Below the pieces are notes generated by a model that saw only the letters and a list, made by a program, of their open reading frames with translations, did no database searches and was not told the DNA's origin. From positions 1 to 43,965 of the IMG/VR virus record IMGVR_UViG_3300027573_000010: a stretch of 43,965 nt of DNA, one strand, 5' to 3'. This document shows positions 8,827-17,277 of the stretch, one piece after another. This DNA comes from a virus. The position numbers were made by a program, and so were the translations under genes. Numbering within the stretch: the first letter of the stretch is position 1; every line of letters begins with the position of its first letter.

Positions 8827-9113
8827 TGGCAAGGAAGAAGAAGGGCTCCGAGAACCTCATGAGCCTGAGCGAGCGCGAGCAGGTCGTGTTCAAGATGCTG
8901 GCGCGGCGCCGCACGGCGTCCGCAGACGACATCCTGGCAGAGCTGCAGGGCAACGACGTGAAGATCCAGGCCAAGCGCGGCACCCACAGCCTGGGCGTGC
9001 TGATGAAGTACCTGACCGCGAAGGCGTGCCAGGAAGGCTTCATCATCACCATGGTGGGCGGCGGCCGTGGCGCCGGCAACAAGGCATCCTATCGCATGGA
9101 AAAGAGGTTCTGA
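8823..9113 (+). CDS. Putative winged-helix DNA-binding protein, 96 aa
   Basis: After a basic start (MMARKKKG) there is a helical pattern with SLSEREQVVFKMLARRR and ASADDILAEL, resembling the first helices of a winged helix-turn-helix. A basic, glycine-rich hairpin-like C-terminus (GGGRGAGNKASYR) follows. Its start overlaps the helicase stop (ATGATG) and its stop overlaps the next start. The assignment is by pattern only; it may bind DNA alongside the SNF2 protein. Confidence 0.7.
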   Translation: MMARKKKGSENLMSLSEREQVVFKMLARRRTASADDILAELQGNDVKIQAKRGTHSLGVLMKYLTAKACQEGFIITMVGGGRGAGNKASYRMEKRF

Positions 9114-9445
9114 TGAACAGCGAAGACCTGGAGAAGCTGAACCTCGTCAGTCGCGAGCTGCAGCGCAAGGACAATCTGCGAGCGCTGCAGGCGGCACCGC
9201 CCCGCCCGGGCGGCATTGTCGGCGGCCGCCCTGACGGCACCATGGCGCCTTATTCCGGCCTCGTCGAACTGGTGCGCAACTCGATCAACGACGCGCGCAA
9301 CATCATCGACAATTTCGAGAAGAGCACGATCGAGCTGGAAAGCAAGGTCGCGCAGCTCTCCGCCCAGCTCGACAACGAGCGGCACGCGCGCCGCGAGCTG
9401 GAGAAGATGATGGCGCAGATCGTCGAGCTGGTGGAGCGCAAATGA
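9113..9445 (+). CDS. Coiled-coil hypothetical protein, 110 aa
   Basis: The start at 9113 overlaps the preceding stop by one base (TGATG). Residues 1-45 are polar with a glycine/proline-rich linker. Residues 50-110 form a strongly predicted coiled coil (STIELESKVAQLSAQLDN and following heptads). No catalytic motif is visible. It may be an oligomeric partner for one of the neighbouring DNA enzymes, but nothing in the sequence shows which. Confidence 0.75.
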   Translation: MNSEDLEKLNLVSRELQRKDNLRALQAAPPRPGGIVGGRPDGTMAPYSGLVELVRNSINDARNIIDNFEKSTIELESKVAQLSAQLDNERHARRELEKMMAQIVELVERK

Positions 9446-9888
9446 TGGCGCCCCCTGCCTTGCCGGTCCTGTTCGTGATGATCGCGTTCGGGACCGTCAG
9501 CACCTTGTGGCCAGGACCAAAGGCGTCCGGCGACCAATGGACCCAGTCCGACCAGAACAGGGACAAGTTTGGACGGGTCTGGCCGAAGCACACCTTCGAT
9601 GAGCGTTGGTGGCCCGGGGAAGGGCTGCCATTTCAACAGCCGAGCCCGTCCAGCGATTTTTCCCTGGTCCGGGTAGTCAAGACGATCCGGATCACGCCGG
9701 CTCCTCCTGAGCCTCCGCAGGAGGTCCAGCCCGTTCTTCGCCAGGCCGTTTGGCAGGACACCGTCGAGGTGGAGGAAAAGCCGTCTCCGCCGCCGCGCAG
9801 GACGGTGCGCAAGGCCTCGCTCGACATCTGCGCGCGCCACAGGATGCGCAAGGTGCATTACGGGAGAACGTGGCGGTGCCGCAGATAA
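9442..9888 (+). CDS. Membrane-anchored, proline-rich hypothetical protein, 148 aa
   Basis: Residues 4-22 (PPALPVLFVMIAFGTVSTL) form a hydrophobic N-terminal helix, either a signal anchor or an uncleaved signal peptide. A hydrophilic, proline-rich middle follows (residues 60-125), and then a conserved-looking basic end with two cysteines (DICARHRMRKVHYGRTWRCRR region). It has no recognised enzyme domain. A spanin-like or envelope role is conceivable but unproven; it lies in the replication operon, away from late genes. Confidence 0.7.
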   Translation: MMAPPALPVLFVMIAFGTVSTLWPGPKASGDQWTQSDQNRDKFGRVWPKHTFDERWWPGEGLPFQQPSPSSDFSLVRVVKTIRITPAPPEPPQEVQPVLRQAVWQDTVEVEEKPSPPPRRTVRKASLDICARHRMRKVHYGRTWRCRR

Positions 9889-10349
9889 TCACTGACGATT
9901 GCTGCAGGGCCTGGATCGCGCGCGAATTCGTGGCCGGCCGCGCTCAAAAGGACATTGGCGCGGAGACGAACATCACCGACGCGATGATCTGCATCCATAT
10001 CAAGCAATTCTGCGACGACTGGTCCGGCGTCGACGTGTCGGAGCTCAGGGCCTATGGCGACTGCAGGCGCAAATACGCCTATCGAGCCCTGCGACGCTGG
10101 TTCCTGGAGACTGGCGAAGAGCCAAAAAGGCCGATTGCCACCGGCTACGGATACGGCACGGAACGATATGACGACGGCTATTGGTCTGCCCGGAACGAGC
10201 ATGCCTGGTTGCTGAAGGCGGAAGGGCTGACCTTGCGGGAAATCGGCCTTCGTCTCGGGGTGTCTCGCGAGCGGGCCAGGCAGATGATCTGGCATTTCGG
10301 CCGCCGCGTCAGGCGGGCCATGAAGCACACACGGATATGGACCCAATGA
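9876..10349 (+). CDS. Sigma-70 region-4-like regulatory protein
   Basis: This 157-aa protein ends in a clear sigma-70 region 4 type helix-turn-helix (LTLREIGLRLGVSRERARQM at 118-137). An earlier helix pair near 20-46 could be a second HTH. No region 2 motif is visible, so it is not a full sigma factor. It may act with host RNA polymerase at the -35 element of late promoters; that is inferred. I chose GTG 9876, which sits nine bases after GGGAG; GTG 9870 is also in frame. The longer ATG frame from 9750 runs inside the upstream gene. It ends with ATGA overlap. Confidence 0.75.
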   Translation: MPQIITDDCCRAWIAREFVAGRAQKDIGAETNITDAMICIHIKQFCDDWSGVDVSELRAYGDCRRKYAYRALRRWFLETGEEPKRPIATGYGYGTERYDDGYWSARNEHAWLLKAEGLTLREIGLRLGVSRERARQMIWHFGRRVRRAMKHTRIWTQ

Positions 10350-10789
10350 TGAGTAAAGCCCTCAAGAAAGCCACCGGCAAATACGACAAGCGATCCGCGA
10401 AATTTGGGTTCTCCGAATGGAGCCTGATGCAGGAGCCTGAAATCCAGGAAGCCTTCAACAAGATCATCAAGATCGCCTGTGACATCGCCACGGAAGAATA
10501 CAAGTGCGACGCTTGGTTCCCGATCGAGTGGGGCGAAACCGACGGCGTCGGTGGCAAGCCGCCAAAGGACCCGACGACCATTTATGTCGATCTCCCGCTC
10601 GGACCTGACGAGGACGATAATCCGCGCTGGAGTTTCACCTTGTCGGAGCTGGTCGAGAAAATGATCGAGAACCACGAGGAAGGCGGAGGCGGACCAATTA
10701 GCGGGCCCCAGGAGCGCATGTCCCTGGCCGTTGTCCGTGACGACTTGCGCCGGTTGGCCGGCGTGCTCGACGAGGCGCTCGATCGATGA
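10346..10789 (+). CDS. Hypothetical protein, 147 aa
   Basis: A mixed-composition soluble protein with a basic N-terminus and an acidic middle, and no recognised domain. Three in-frame ATG codons occur at 10337, 10346 and 10349. The one at 10346 gives the usual ATGA overlap with the sigma-like gene stop. The stop overlaps the next start, so it is coupled to the following short gene. Confidence 0.75.
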   Translation: MMSKALKKATGKYDKRSAKFGFSEWSLMQEPEIQEAFNKIIKIACDIATEEYKCDAWFPIEWGETDGVGGKPPKDPTTIYVDLPLGPDEDDNPRWSFTLSELVEKMIENHEEGGGGPISGPQERMSLAVVRDDLRRLAGVLDEALDR

Positions 10790-10965
10790 ACGGGGCCCTT
10801 GAGGAAGAATTCATCCTGGCGTCCGCGTCCCTGCAACGGATCTGGAAGATGCGCAGGGCGGAAACCAACCCGCTGAGCGACGTCGGCCTCGTCATTGGTC
10901 AGTGCAAGTTGTTGCAACTGCAAATCGAGAGCCTCGTTTTGATGAACGATCGGGAGGAACAGTGA
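10786..10965 (+). CDS. Small hypothetical protein, 59 aa
   Basis: ATG 10786 overlaps the preceding TGA (10787-10789). The frame gives a 59-aa amphipathic helical protein (MNGALEEEFILASASLQRIW at the start). It ends at TGA 10963-10965, overlapping the next gene's GTG at 10962. Head-to-tail overlap on both sides is strong evidence that it is a real gene despite its size. Confidence 0.75.
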   Translation: MNGALEEEFILASASLQRIWKMRRAETNPLSDVGLVIGQCKLLQLQIESLVLMNDREEQ

Positions 10966-11336
10966 CCGAGCTCACCGATCGCATGCGGACCTGCGCGGCG
11001 TACATCATGAGCCGCCCGCATGACGCCCCAATGCCGACCGAGCACCTGCTGGATGACGCCGCCGAGCTACTGATCGCGGCGAGCGACCTGCTGGAGGCCG
11101 CGCCTGCTCCGCTGGGCGAGCCCATGAAGATCCTGGAGCCAGTCAAGCCGCCTGCAGTTGCAGCACCATCCGGTCCGGCATGGGTCGACGCCGGCAGCGC
11201 ATTGCCGGTCCCCAACCCCTACCGATCGCAGAATACCTGCCCTTATTGCGACAGCCGCGCCAACAAGACAGTGCGCGTCACGGCAGGGATTGCGCTGATC
11301 TCGTGCCCGGCCTGCGACAGGTCCTGGCAGCGCTAG
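10962..11336 (+). CDS. Zinc-ribbon protein, 124 aa
   Basis: The N-terminal half is helical and the middle is proline-rich. The last 32 residues form a four-cysteine zinc ribbon: CPYC at 93-96 and CPAC at 115-118. Start GTG 10962 has GGGAGGA just upstream and overlaps the previous stop. The ribbon suggests nucleic-acid or protein binding. It is the last gene of the rightward operon, and its stop (11334-11336) overlaps the stop of the leftward 52-aa gene. Confidence 0.8.
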   Translation: MTELTDRMRTCAAYIMSRPHDAPMPTEHLLDDAAELLIAASDLLEAAPAPLGEPMKILEPVKPPAVAAPSGPAWVDAGSALPVPNPYRSQNTCPYCDSRANKTVRVTAGIALISCPACDRSWQR

Positions 11337-11343
11337 CAGCGCT
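11329..11343. terminator. Hairpin at the convergent gene ends
   Basis: AGCGCT-AGC-AGCGCT forms a six-pair stem with a three-base loop, straddling the overlapping stop codons of the rightward and leftward domains. On the plus strand it is followed only by TTTCC, so it is at best a weak bidirectional terminator. No stronger signal exists between the converging operons. Confidence 0.4.
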
Positions 11344-11491
11344 TTCCACTGTTGCCCTTGCGCTTCGGCAGCTTGCCGCCCTTGTCAGAACTCATGAACT
11401 CCCTCCCGACCTTTTTCGGGATGCCGAGCGACGACTTGCCTTTCGCTGCTGCCGCCATCGCTTTCCGCTGCTGCTGGCTCACTGGGGGCAT
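11333..11491 (-). CDS. Small basic conserved phage protein, 52 aa
   Basis: The frame reads [20 protein letters not shown], then [11 protein letters not shown], then [13 protein letters not shown], and ends at TAG 11333-11335. The pattern 'SQxQRxAMxAAAxGKSxLGIPxxVGxEF...DKGGKLPxRK' recurs in small proteins of many phages; the function is unknown. ATG 11491 follows AAGGAAG with good spacing. It overlaps the 3' end of the 121-aa gene by about 107 nt in another frame. It is the last gene of the leftward domain. Confidence 0.8.
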   Translation of the reverse strand: MPPVSQQQRKAMAAAAKGKSSLGIPKKVGREFMSSDKGGKLPKRKGNSGKRC

Positions 11492-11750
11492 CGTATGCTT
11501 CCTTCTGCATGAACGGCCAAGGGCTGGCCAGATCCCGCGTGTAGGCCGCGACCAGGACCGACCTGTCCATGTACCAGCGCTGCGCGGCCGCCTTCAGGGT
11601 GCGGTGCCCGACCACGAACGGCTGCGGCCCTGACAGCCTCCCCCGTTCGAAGCAGATCTCGCCGTTCACCCGCATCACGCCGTCCGCCAGGGGCTGCGTG
11701 AACAGCGCGATGCCGGCGTCGTAGGGGATGGAAAAAGCGGCGACGGTCAT
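11385..11750 (-). CDS. Hypothetical protein, 121 aa
   Basis: The first 85 residues have a beta-rich, folded look ([20 protein letters not shown]). The last 35 are low-complexity and overlap the 52-aa gene, so only the N-terminal part is likely under its own selection. It starts one base after the holin-like gene stop (TGACATG). No catalytic motif is seen. Being next to a holin candidate it could take part in lysis or late control, but the sequence does not say. Confidence 0.6.
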   Translation of the reverse strand: MTVAAFSIPYDAGIALFTQPLADGVMRVNGEICFERGRLSGPQPFVVGHRTLKAAAQRWYMDRSVLVAAYTRDLASPWPFMQKEAYDAPSEPAAAESDGGSSERQVVARHPEKGREGVHEF

Positions 11751-11751
11751 G

Positions 11752-11934
11752 TCACTTCCTCTCGATGCAGGCCTTGAGCAGGCCTTCGCGCCGCTCCATT
11801 GCTTCCGAGACCGAGTACAGCGTGAACGTGAACATGCCCAGCACGATGGTGTTCAACACGATGATCACCAGCACGAAGGGCGTGCCGCGCAGGCTCGCGA
11901 CGACGTCCTTGGCGATGTCGGTCGGGACGTTCAT
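11752..11934 (-). CDS. Putative class II holin-like membrane protein, 60 aa
   Basis: A single hydrophobic segment (residues 20-41, PFVLVIIVLNTIVLGMFTFT) lies between an amphipathic N-terminus and a charged tail with one cysteine. Size and topology fit the single-span class II holins such as T7 gp17.5, which also lies just downstream of the tail-fibre gene. GGGAG lies ten bases before the start, and the start overlaps the previous stop. A holin role is inferred from context; other small membrane proteins are possible. Confidence 0.55.
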   Translation of the reverse strand: MNVPTDIAKDVVASLRGTPFVLVIIVLNTIVLGMFTFTLYSVSEAMERREGLLKACIERK

Positions 11935-12347
11935 GGCGGCTTGGCTCCCGGCGGAGGGATCGATACCTGGGCCTGCAGCATCGACGCGACGAGCTCGGTC
12001 AGGGCGTCGAGCTGGATCTTCACCGCGATGAAATTTGCCGCCGTGAAGTTGTCCGGGAGCGCCGTCATGGCGCCCTTGACCGCAACCGCCACGTCGAGCG
12101 CCGCCAGCACGCCGGCATCGATGCGCGCGTTGGCGCGCTGCGCTTCGACCAGCGGATCAGGCGGCGGCGGCCCTGGCGGCGGATAAGGCGCGGGCGTTGG
12201 CGGATTGAGGTGGTGCTCGACCAGCGCCGGCACCTCGCTCTCGCCGGTTGCCGTGGACACCAGGAACGGCTCGCCGGTATCCGGCGTGACCATGAACATC
12301 TTGCCGTCGTAGATTTCCGGCTGGTGCGGTGCATAGGTGTAAGCCAT
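11931..12347 (-). CDS. Hypothetical tail-associated protein, 138 aa
   Basis: The N-terminal 50 residues have a folded look and resemble small phage structural repeats (DGKMFMVTPDTGEPFLVSTA). A proline run (residues 52-68) and a C-terminal amphipathic helix follow. It starts immediately after the tail-fibre stop (12350). ATG 12347 is chosen; the longer frame up to 12524 lies within the fibre gene. It may be a fibre accessory or chaperone, by position only. Confidence 0.65.
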   Translation of the reverse strand: MAYTYAPHQPEIYDGKMFMVTPDTGEPFLVSTATGESEVPALVEHHLNPPTPAPYPPPGPPPPDPLVEAQRANARIDAGVLAALDVAVAVKGAMTALPDNFTAANFIAVKIQLDALTELVASMLQAQVSIPPPGAKPP

Positions 12348-12349
12348 GG

Positions 12350-13702
12350 TCAATATCCCGGCCGAGTGCGGAGAGCCATCACGCCAAAATCGGATGTGCT
12401 CCCGGTGTTGTTGTAGAACGCATAGCCATTCTGCGGCGGAGCTGAAGTGGCTCCAATGAGAGTGGTGCCGGATGCGCTGGCAAACCGCGTAACAGGCCCT
12501 CCACCACAAATAAAAGCCTCGCAAATGCCGCTCGCAAACGAATTGACGATGACTATTCCGGAAAAATTACTGATAATGGCGATCAATGCGGTGTTCGCGA
12601 CGGTGATATAATTCATTGATGCATCGAGATTGTAGATGCCACCCAGCGCCCCCCTGGCAACCACACTGCCACCAACGTTGACGGTGCCAACAATACCCAC
12701 ACCGCCGTTAACTCGCAGTGCTCCTGTTGACGTAGAGGTGGAGGCTTCAACCGACCCCAAATGAACATAACCGGATGCTCTGTTGATGCTGAATGGGTTA
12801 ATTCCCTGCATGGCTCCAGCATCGTCAAAACTTCGTATTGAAAAATCGCCAACCGCCGCCGCAGATGTCCGTATCCCCCAAACTTGTTTTGGTCCCTTAA
12901 CAAGCGAAATTTCACACGCTTCGGTGTCGAGCGAAGACTTGATGATTAATTTCGGTGTCGATTTTGCAATAGTTACATCGCCAGCAAATTGGATGATCCC
13001 GCTCGCCCGCGAAATGGCCAAAGGAATGTCGAGAAGAGCACCAGCATCGTTAAATCGATAGAGGTTAAAGTCTCCAAGTGTCGCGTCGCTCAGCCGCCAT
13101 AACCACTGCGGGACAGAATTCAGCATTACATAAATCTGACTGACGTTTGCCGCACCGGCTTTGTTGAGTTGAATTGTCGGGTCTGCATAAACCAGGTTCA
13201 GATTTCCCGTCATCGTGTCGCCGGCCACGTTGACATAGATTGCATCCAGATCGGCAAGAGCGCCGGGCATCACGGCCCACGCTCCCCACACGCCTGCGTT
13301 CTTTCTCCGGTTATATGTTACGGGGCCCGCAGACCCCGGCGGCGTCACATAAATGAATATGTCGTTGGTGCCATCCTCGATGATAATGCATATTCCAACG
13401 AAACGTGCGCCGGGGTTGGGAGCCCCTGTAGCCCCAATCGCAGACCAGAACGATCCCGCCTCGAAAACGTGCGTGTCGTAGTTGGTGACTTGTACGCCAC
13501 GCACCTCGGCGTCGAGATTGGCCCGCGCATCCGTCGTGTTGTCCGCGCCAGTGCCGCCCATGTTGAGCGGCAGCTTCTGGTTCATCGTGTTGGCGAGATC
13601 GTTGAGGAACGTGTTGTAGCGCGTGCTGAAGATGGTCTGCGCCGGATTGCCGGGCGTGCCTTCCGGATAGTGGTAGAGCCCCGTTCCAATGTCGCGCGGC
13701 AT
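12350..13702 (-). CDS. Tail fibre protein
   Basis: This 450-aa protein has a short N-terminal module containing LPLNMGGTGADNTTDARANL, a motif widely seen in phage fibres just after the virion-binding part. A long beta-rich body follows, with repeats such as TKSTPKL/INRASGYVHLGS typical of trimeric fibres. By eye its DNA is less GC-rich and uses different codons from its neighbours, which fits exchange of host-recognition genes. The start ATG 13702 follows the stop of the 522-aa gene. It is expected at the tail tip, where it binds the host surface. Confidence 0.8.
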   Translation of the reverse strand: MPRDIGTGLYHYPEGTPGNPAQTIFSTRYNTFLNDLANTMNQKLPLNMGGTGADNTTDARANLDAEVRGVQVTNYDTHVFEAGSFWSAIGATGAPNPGARFVGICIIIEDGTNDIFIYVTPPGSAGPVTYNRRKNAGVWGAWAVMPGALADLDAIYVNVAGDTMTGNLNLVYADPTIQLNKAGAANVSQIYVMLNSVPQWLWRLSDATLGDFNLYRFNDAGALLDIPLAISRASGIIQFAGDVTIAKSTPKLIIKSSLDTEACEISLVKGPKQVWGIRTSAAAVGDFSIRSFDDAGAMQGINPFSINRASGYVHLGSVEASTSTSTGALRVNGGVGIVGTVNVGGSVVARGALGGIYNLDASMNYITVANTALIAIISNFSGIVIVNSFASGICEAFICGGGPVTRFASASGTTLIGATSAPPQNGYAFYNNTGSTSDFGVMALRTRPGY

Positions 13703-13711
13703 TCTCGCCCC

Positions 13712-15280
13712 CTATGGCATCATCTGGTGCAGCGCGGACCACGCCAGCGCTTCGCGTTCGTCAGTATACGGTGTTCCGAGCACGCCCGTGCCGGCGCCGA
13801 CGGTGCCGGCCGTGCCAGCGCCCATGCCTGGACCCGTCACCGGGACGGCGTTGCGCGTGGCGCGCGCGTAGGCTGGCGAACGGCCGCGCATGGCTGCCGC
13901 CGCGTCTTCCCAGCGGCGCTCGATGCCGCTCGCGGCGCTTCCGCGCAAGCGATCAGAAAGGAATTTGCCGCCGGCCAGCGCCGGGATGTCACGACCGAAA
14001 TAATCGGCCCCAAACTTGGCGACGCGTTCCGGAAGCGTCGGCGTAATCGCAGCGGCGAGGCGGGCGCGTTCCTCTGGGATCCAGCCACGCTGGTTTGGGT
14101 ACTCTCCCCTTTTCCTCTCTCCCAGCTTCAGGCCCTTCGGCACCAGCTGTTCACCAACCGGAGGTCCGCCTGCTTGTGCCTTGGCGGCCGCGTTGGCGGC
14201 TGGATCCGTCAGCTGCTGCGAGCGGAACATGGCGGCGCGATCGCCGCGCGCGCGGGCGACCACCTGGGCGGCCTGGGCCCCCAGCTGCGGGTTCGACGCG
14301 GCGCCGGCCCCTTGCTGGATCATGTCGTCGAGGGTGTCGCGCAGGATGGCGGCTGCGACGCCGGCCTTTTCGCTGCCGACTGTCGGCATGTTCTTCATGT
14401 TGTTCAGGGATTGCCTGAACCCGTCGACCTGTGCCGGCGAAATGCTGCCAGGGTGATTGCGCATGCGCTCCAGGATCTGGAACACGGTTCGCGCCTGCTC
14501 CGGAGCCACGCCCTGGGTGATCATCTGGCTCTCGGCCTGGCTCAGCGTCCCCTGCAGGTGGTTGCCGGGGTAGGTCACCGGGATGCCGCGCAGGACCTGG
14601 TAGCCACGGTCCGACAGGGCGCGCAGTTCCTGTTCGCTCGGTTGCCGGATCGGCTGCCCCGTCGCCGGGTTGCCGGCGCGCATCCGCACGGCTGACGCCG
14701 GCACCAGGGCTGCGCCGGCCGCGCCTCCGATCAAACCGCCGACGGCAGCGCCCTTGCCGGCGTTCTTGGCGTAGTCGGCCGGATCACCGCTGTAGGTGTT
14801 GCCGGCGCCTTGCAGGCCCCCGACGGTGGCGGCCTCGGTGCCGAAGCCGGCAAACCGGGCCAGCGGCCCGGCTCCCAGGCGGCCGGCAATGTTGGCGCCG
14901 AGCTTGGTGGCGCCGCCGGCAATGCCAGTGCCGACGCCACCGGCAATGCCGCCGACCGTCGACGCGACGGGGCTGCGCTCGGAAATGGCCTCGCGCCGCT
15001 TCAGCCGCGCCGCCAAGGCCTCGTCATAGCTCGGCTTGCGCCCGGTGATGACGTCGCCAACGGCGTCCATGCGCGGCAGCATGCCGAAGCTGCCGTAGTG
15101 CCCGACGCCCTCGAAGAAGTCGCCCGTGCCCTGTGCGAGGTACTCGCCCCAGCCCTGCTCCTTGCGCGGCTCGGGAAGACCCCTGTCGTATTTGCTCCTG
15201 GCGGGAGCCGCGTCAGGCGGAAGCGGCCCGACGAATTCATCGGAAGCTTCCGGCGCGGCGATCCTGTCGTATTTGCCCAT
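13712..15280 (-). CDS. Internal/ejected virion protein, 522 aa
   Basis: An alanine/glycine-rich protein with a hydrophobic glycine-zipper-like middle (about residues 105-200, with GGIAGGVGTGIAGG and GGLIGGAAGAAL). Such segments occur in phage ejection proteins that insert into or cross membranes. Its first residues (MGKYDRI) recur as SKYDRG near residue 29. It has no enzyme motif. It lies with the 497- and 664-aa genes where T7-type phages keep internal core proteins gp14-gp16, and shares a four-base overlap with the upstream gene. Assignment by context and composition. Confidence 0.6.
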   Translation of the reverse strand: MGKYDRIAAPEASDEFVGPLPPDAAPARSKYDRGLPEPRKEQGWGEYLAQGTGDFFEGVGHYGSFGMLPRMDAVGDVITGRKPSYDEALAARLKRREAISERSPVASTVGGIAGGVGTGIAGGATKLGANIAGRLGAGPLARFAGFGTEAATVGGLQGAGNTYSGDPADYAKNAGKGAAVGGLIGGAAGAALVPASAVRMRAGNPATGQPIRQPSEQELRALSDRGYQVLRGIPVTYPGNHLQGTLSQAESQMITQGVAPEQARTVFQILERMRNHPGSISPAQVDGFRQSLNNMKNMPTVGSEKAGVAAAILRDTLDDMIQQGAGAASNPQLGAQAAQVVARARGDRAAMFRSQQLTDPAANAAAKAQAGGPPVGEQLVPKGLKLGERKRGEYPNQRGWIPEERARLAAAITPTLPERVAKFGADYFGRDIPALAGGKFLSDRLRGSAASGIERRWEDAAAAMRGRSPAYARATRNAVPVTGPGMGAGTAGTVGAGTGVLGTPYTDEREALAWSALHQMMP

Positions 15281-17274
15281 CAGCGGCTCCCGGCAGCTCG
15301 CAGCTTGGCCCTGTTGAGAGCGAATTCAGCGGACCCAGGGCCGTATTCCCGATTGAAGTCGGCAATCTCTTTCGCCCTGGATGCCGGGTTTGCGGCAATG
15401 TCCCGCACCAGCGTTTCCACATGCTGCGGCATGATCCACGTCGCGTTGGGGGACTTGTAGGTCTCCGCGATCTCTCCTTCTCCGTTGAAGAAGCGATGAG
15501 CCCTGTCGTCATAGCTCGACAAGGTCCGGTTATTGCGCGCGATGCTCTGCTCGACGATCGCCTTGAGGGTCGACGGCTGCTGGCTGATGTCGCCCACCAT
15601 CTTCTGGCCGAGCTGGACTTCGACGTTGCTGATCGGCTTCAAGTCCTTGATGGCGCTCGACACGCCATTGAGCAGCTTGGCGCGCAGCATCTCCGTGCTG
15701 CCGGCACGCGCGGCCAGCTGCGGATTGTTCAAGGCCCAGGCGCCAAACCTCGCAGCGTCCAGCCGGGGCTCGGCCCACTGTCCGGTGATCGGCAGGCCCG
15801 ACCGCAACGCGTCCAGGATGATCTGGTTGTCTTCCTGGCGCGACGCCGTGATCTTCGCGGCGTCCAGCTCCTCGTCCATCTTCTTGTAGAGCCGCTCGGC
15901 CGGCATGCCGGACTTGGTGGCGAGCCGCTCTTCGCGCGCCGCCGTCCTGCGCTTACCTTGCTCGATCGGGTCATTCTCCTTCAGCTGCTCTTCCCACATG
16001 CGCTTGTTGACGTCGTCGACCTGGCTTTGGCGCCGGGTTTCCTGGGCTTTGTGGCGCTCCTGGCCCTGGTTGTAGCGCGCGGCGTTGGCCTTCTCGATCA
16101 GGTCGGCCGTATCGGCGGCCTTCTTGCGGAATTCCGTGCTGCGATTGGGGTCCTGGCTCATTTCGACGGCCCTGCGATAGCGGCCGTGCAGGTCGGGATC
16201 CCATTGCTGCGGGGGCGTTCCAGGCGCACCGAACCGGCGCGTTGCTTCGCCTTCCGACATCGGCAGGAAGTTTGGGGAGGCGCCGGGGCGCACGCCACCA
16301 GGCCCGGGAGGCGGTGCCGTCATTGATGGCGGGAAAGCCGGCAAGCCAGTGCCTGCTCCTGGAGGCGCAGCCCCGCCGGGGCCAGGAGGCGGGCCGGCAG
16401 TTGCCGGATCCGCCGCGCCACCAAAGCCGCCGACCTGCGCCAGCATTTGCGGCGGCATGCCGCCACCGGGTGGAACCGGACCAGGAGCGTCCGGGTTTGC
16501 GCCCTGGTTTGCCGTGGCAATCTGCGCCAGCATTTCGCGCGGCACGGGAGGTTGTGGGCCGGCGGCGCCAGCCATTGGGGGCGGCACCCCTCCGCCTATG
16601 GCAGGCGGCGGGGGCGGTGTATCAGTCGCGCCGGGGCCTGCGGTCGGGACTGGCGGAGCCGAAGGGGTCGGCGGGCTTGCGTCCGGCCGCTCCGCCATGG
16701 AGGCACCGGGGCCGGCGGGGGAAGGCCCGCCGTACGTCATGCCGGGCTGGCCAGCGTCCGACATCGTTTCCGCAGGATTGAGCGATGCCATCCTGGTTTG
16801 CATCGGCCCTGCGGCAGGCTGCGAGCCTGCTGCGCCTCCCATCAAGGCCTCGGCAATCTGCGCGCGGGAGATGTCTGGTTCTGGCGGCAGCTCGGCAACG
16901 GCTGCCGTGCCGGCGTCCGAGCTGGATCCGGGAGGCGGTGCGGCGGCGGGACCGGGAGGCGCAACGGGAGGGACCGGGACCGGGGTGTAGCTCGGGTTCA
17001 GCTTGCGCAGCTCTTTTGCGGCTTCCTCATCGCCGGCACGAATGCGCTTCTCTTCCTTGTCCAGGCGCGTGTCGCGGATGGTTTCCCCGATACTTTCCCC
17101 GACCGAGAAGATCCCCTTGCCGATCGTGTTGGGATAGTCGCGCGACTTGGCGGCGAGCGCGGCAGCCATGGCGCGTCGGGCCTTCAGCTGCTCGTAGGTC
17201 ATGCCTGCCCCGGTCGGGTCGGCATAGAAGAACGAGCTGACGAGTGGGTTGCTGGTGAGGTCTTCGGTCGCCAT
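15280..17274 (-). CDS. Internal virion protein with Pro/Gly-rich linker, 664 aa
   Basis: Residues 1-95 form a helical N-terminal module, residues about 96-350 are a proline/glycine/alanine-rich low-complexity linker, and residues 350-664 are helical and charged. The layout (structured ends joined by a flexible linker) suits a protein packed inside the virion and ejected with the DNA. It lies between two other candidate core proteins, corresponding by position to the T7 gp14-gp16 set. No catalytic site was recognised. Confidence 0.6.
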   Translation of the reverse strand: MATEDLTSNPLVSSFFYADPTGAGMTYEQLKARRAMAAALAAKSRDYPNTIGKGIFSVGESIGETIRDTRLDKEEKRIRAGDEEAAKELRKLNPSYTPVPVPPVAPPGPAAAPPPGSSSDAGTAAVAELPPEPDISRAQIAEALMGGAAGSQPAAGPMQTRMASLNPAETMSDAGQPGMTYGGPSPAGPGASMAERPDASPPTPSAPPVPTAGPGATDTPPPPPAIGGGVPPPMAGAAGPQPPVPREMLAQIATANQGANPDAPGPVPPGGGMPPQMLAQVGGFGGAADPATAGPPPGPGGAAPPGAGTGLPAFPPSMTAPPPGPGGVRPGASPNFLPMSEGEATRRFGAPGTPPQQWDPDLHGRYRRAVEMSQDPNRSTEFRKKAADTADLIEKANAARYNQGQERHKAQETRRQSQVDDVNKRMWEEQLKENDPIEQGKRRTAAREERLATKSGMPAERLYKKMDEELDAAKITASRQEDNQIILDALRSGLPITGQWAEPRLDAARFGAWALNNPQLAARAGSTEMLRAKLLNGVSSAIKDLKPISNVEVQLGQKMVGDISQQPSTLKAIVEQSIARNNRTLSSYDDRAHRFFNGEGEIAETYKSPNATWIMPQHVETLVRDIAANPASRAKEIADFNREYGPGSAEFALNRAKLRAAGSR

Positions 17275-17277
17275 GGC

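Noticed and set aside
13169-14695. 508-codon plus-strand frame opposite the fibre and 522-aa genes
   Set aside because: It crosses the junction of two well-supported leftward genes and has a composition typical of antisense frames.
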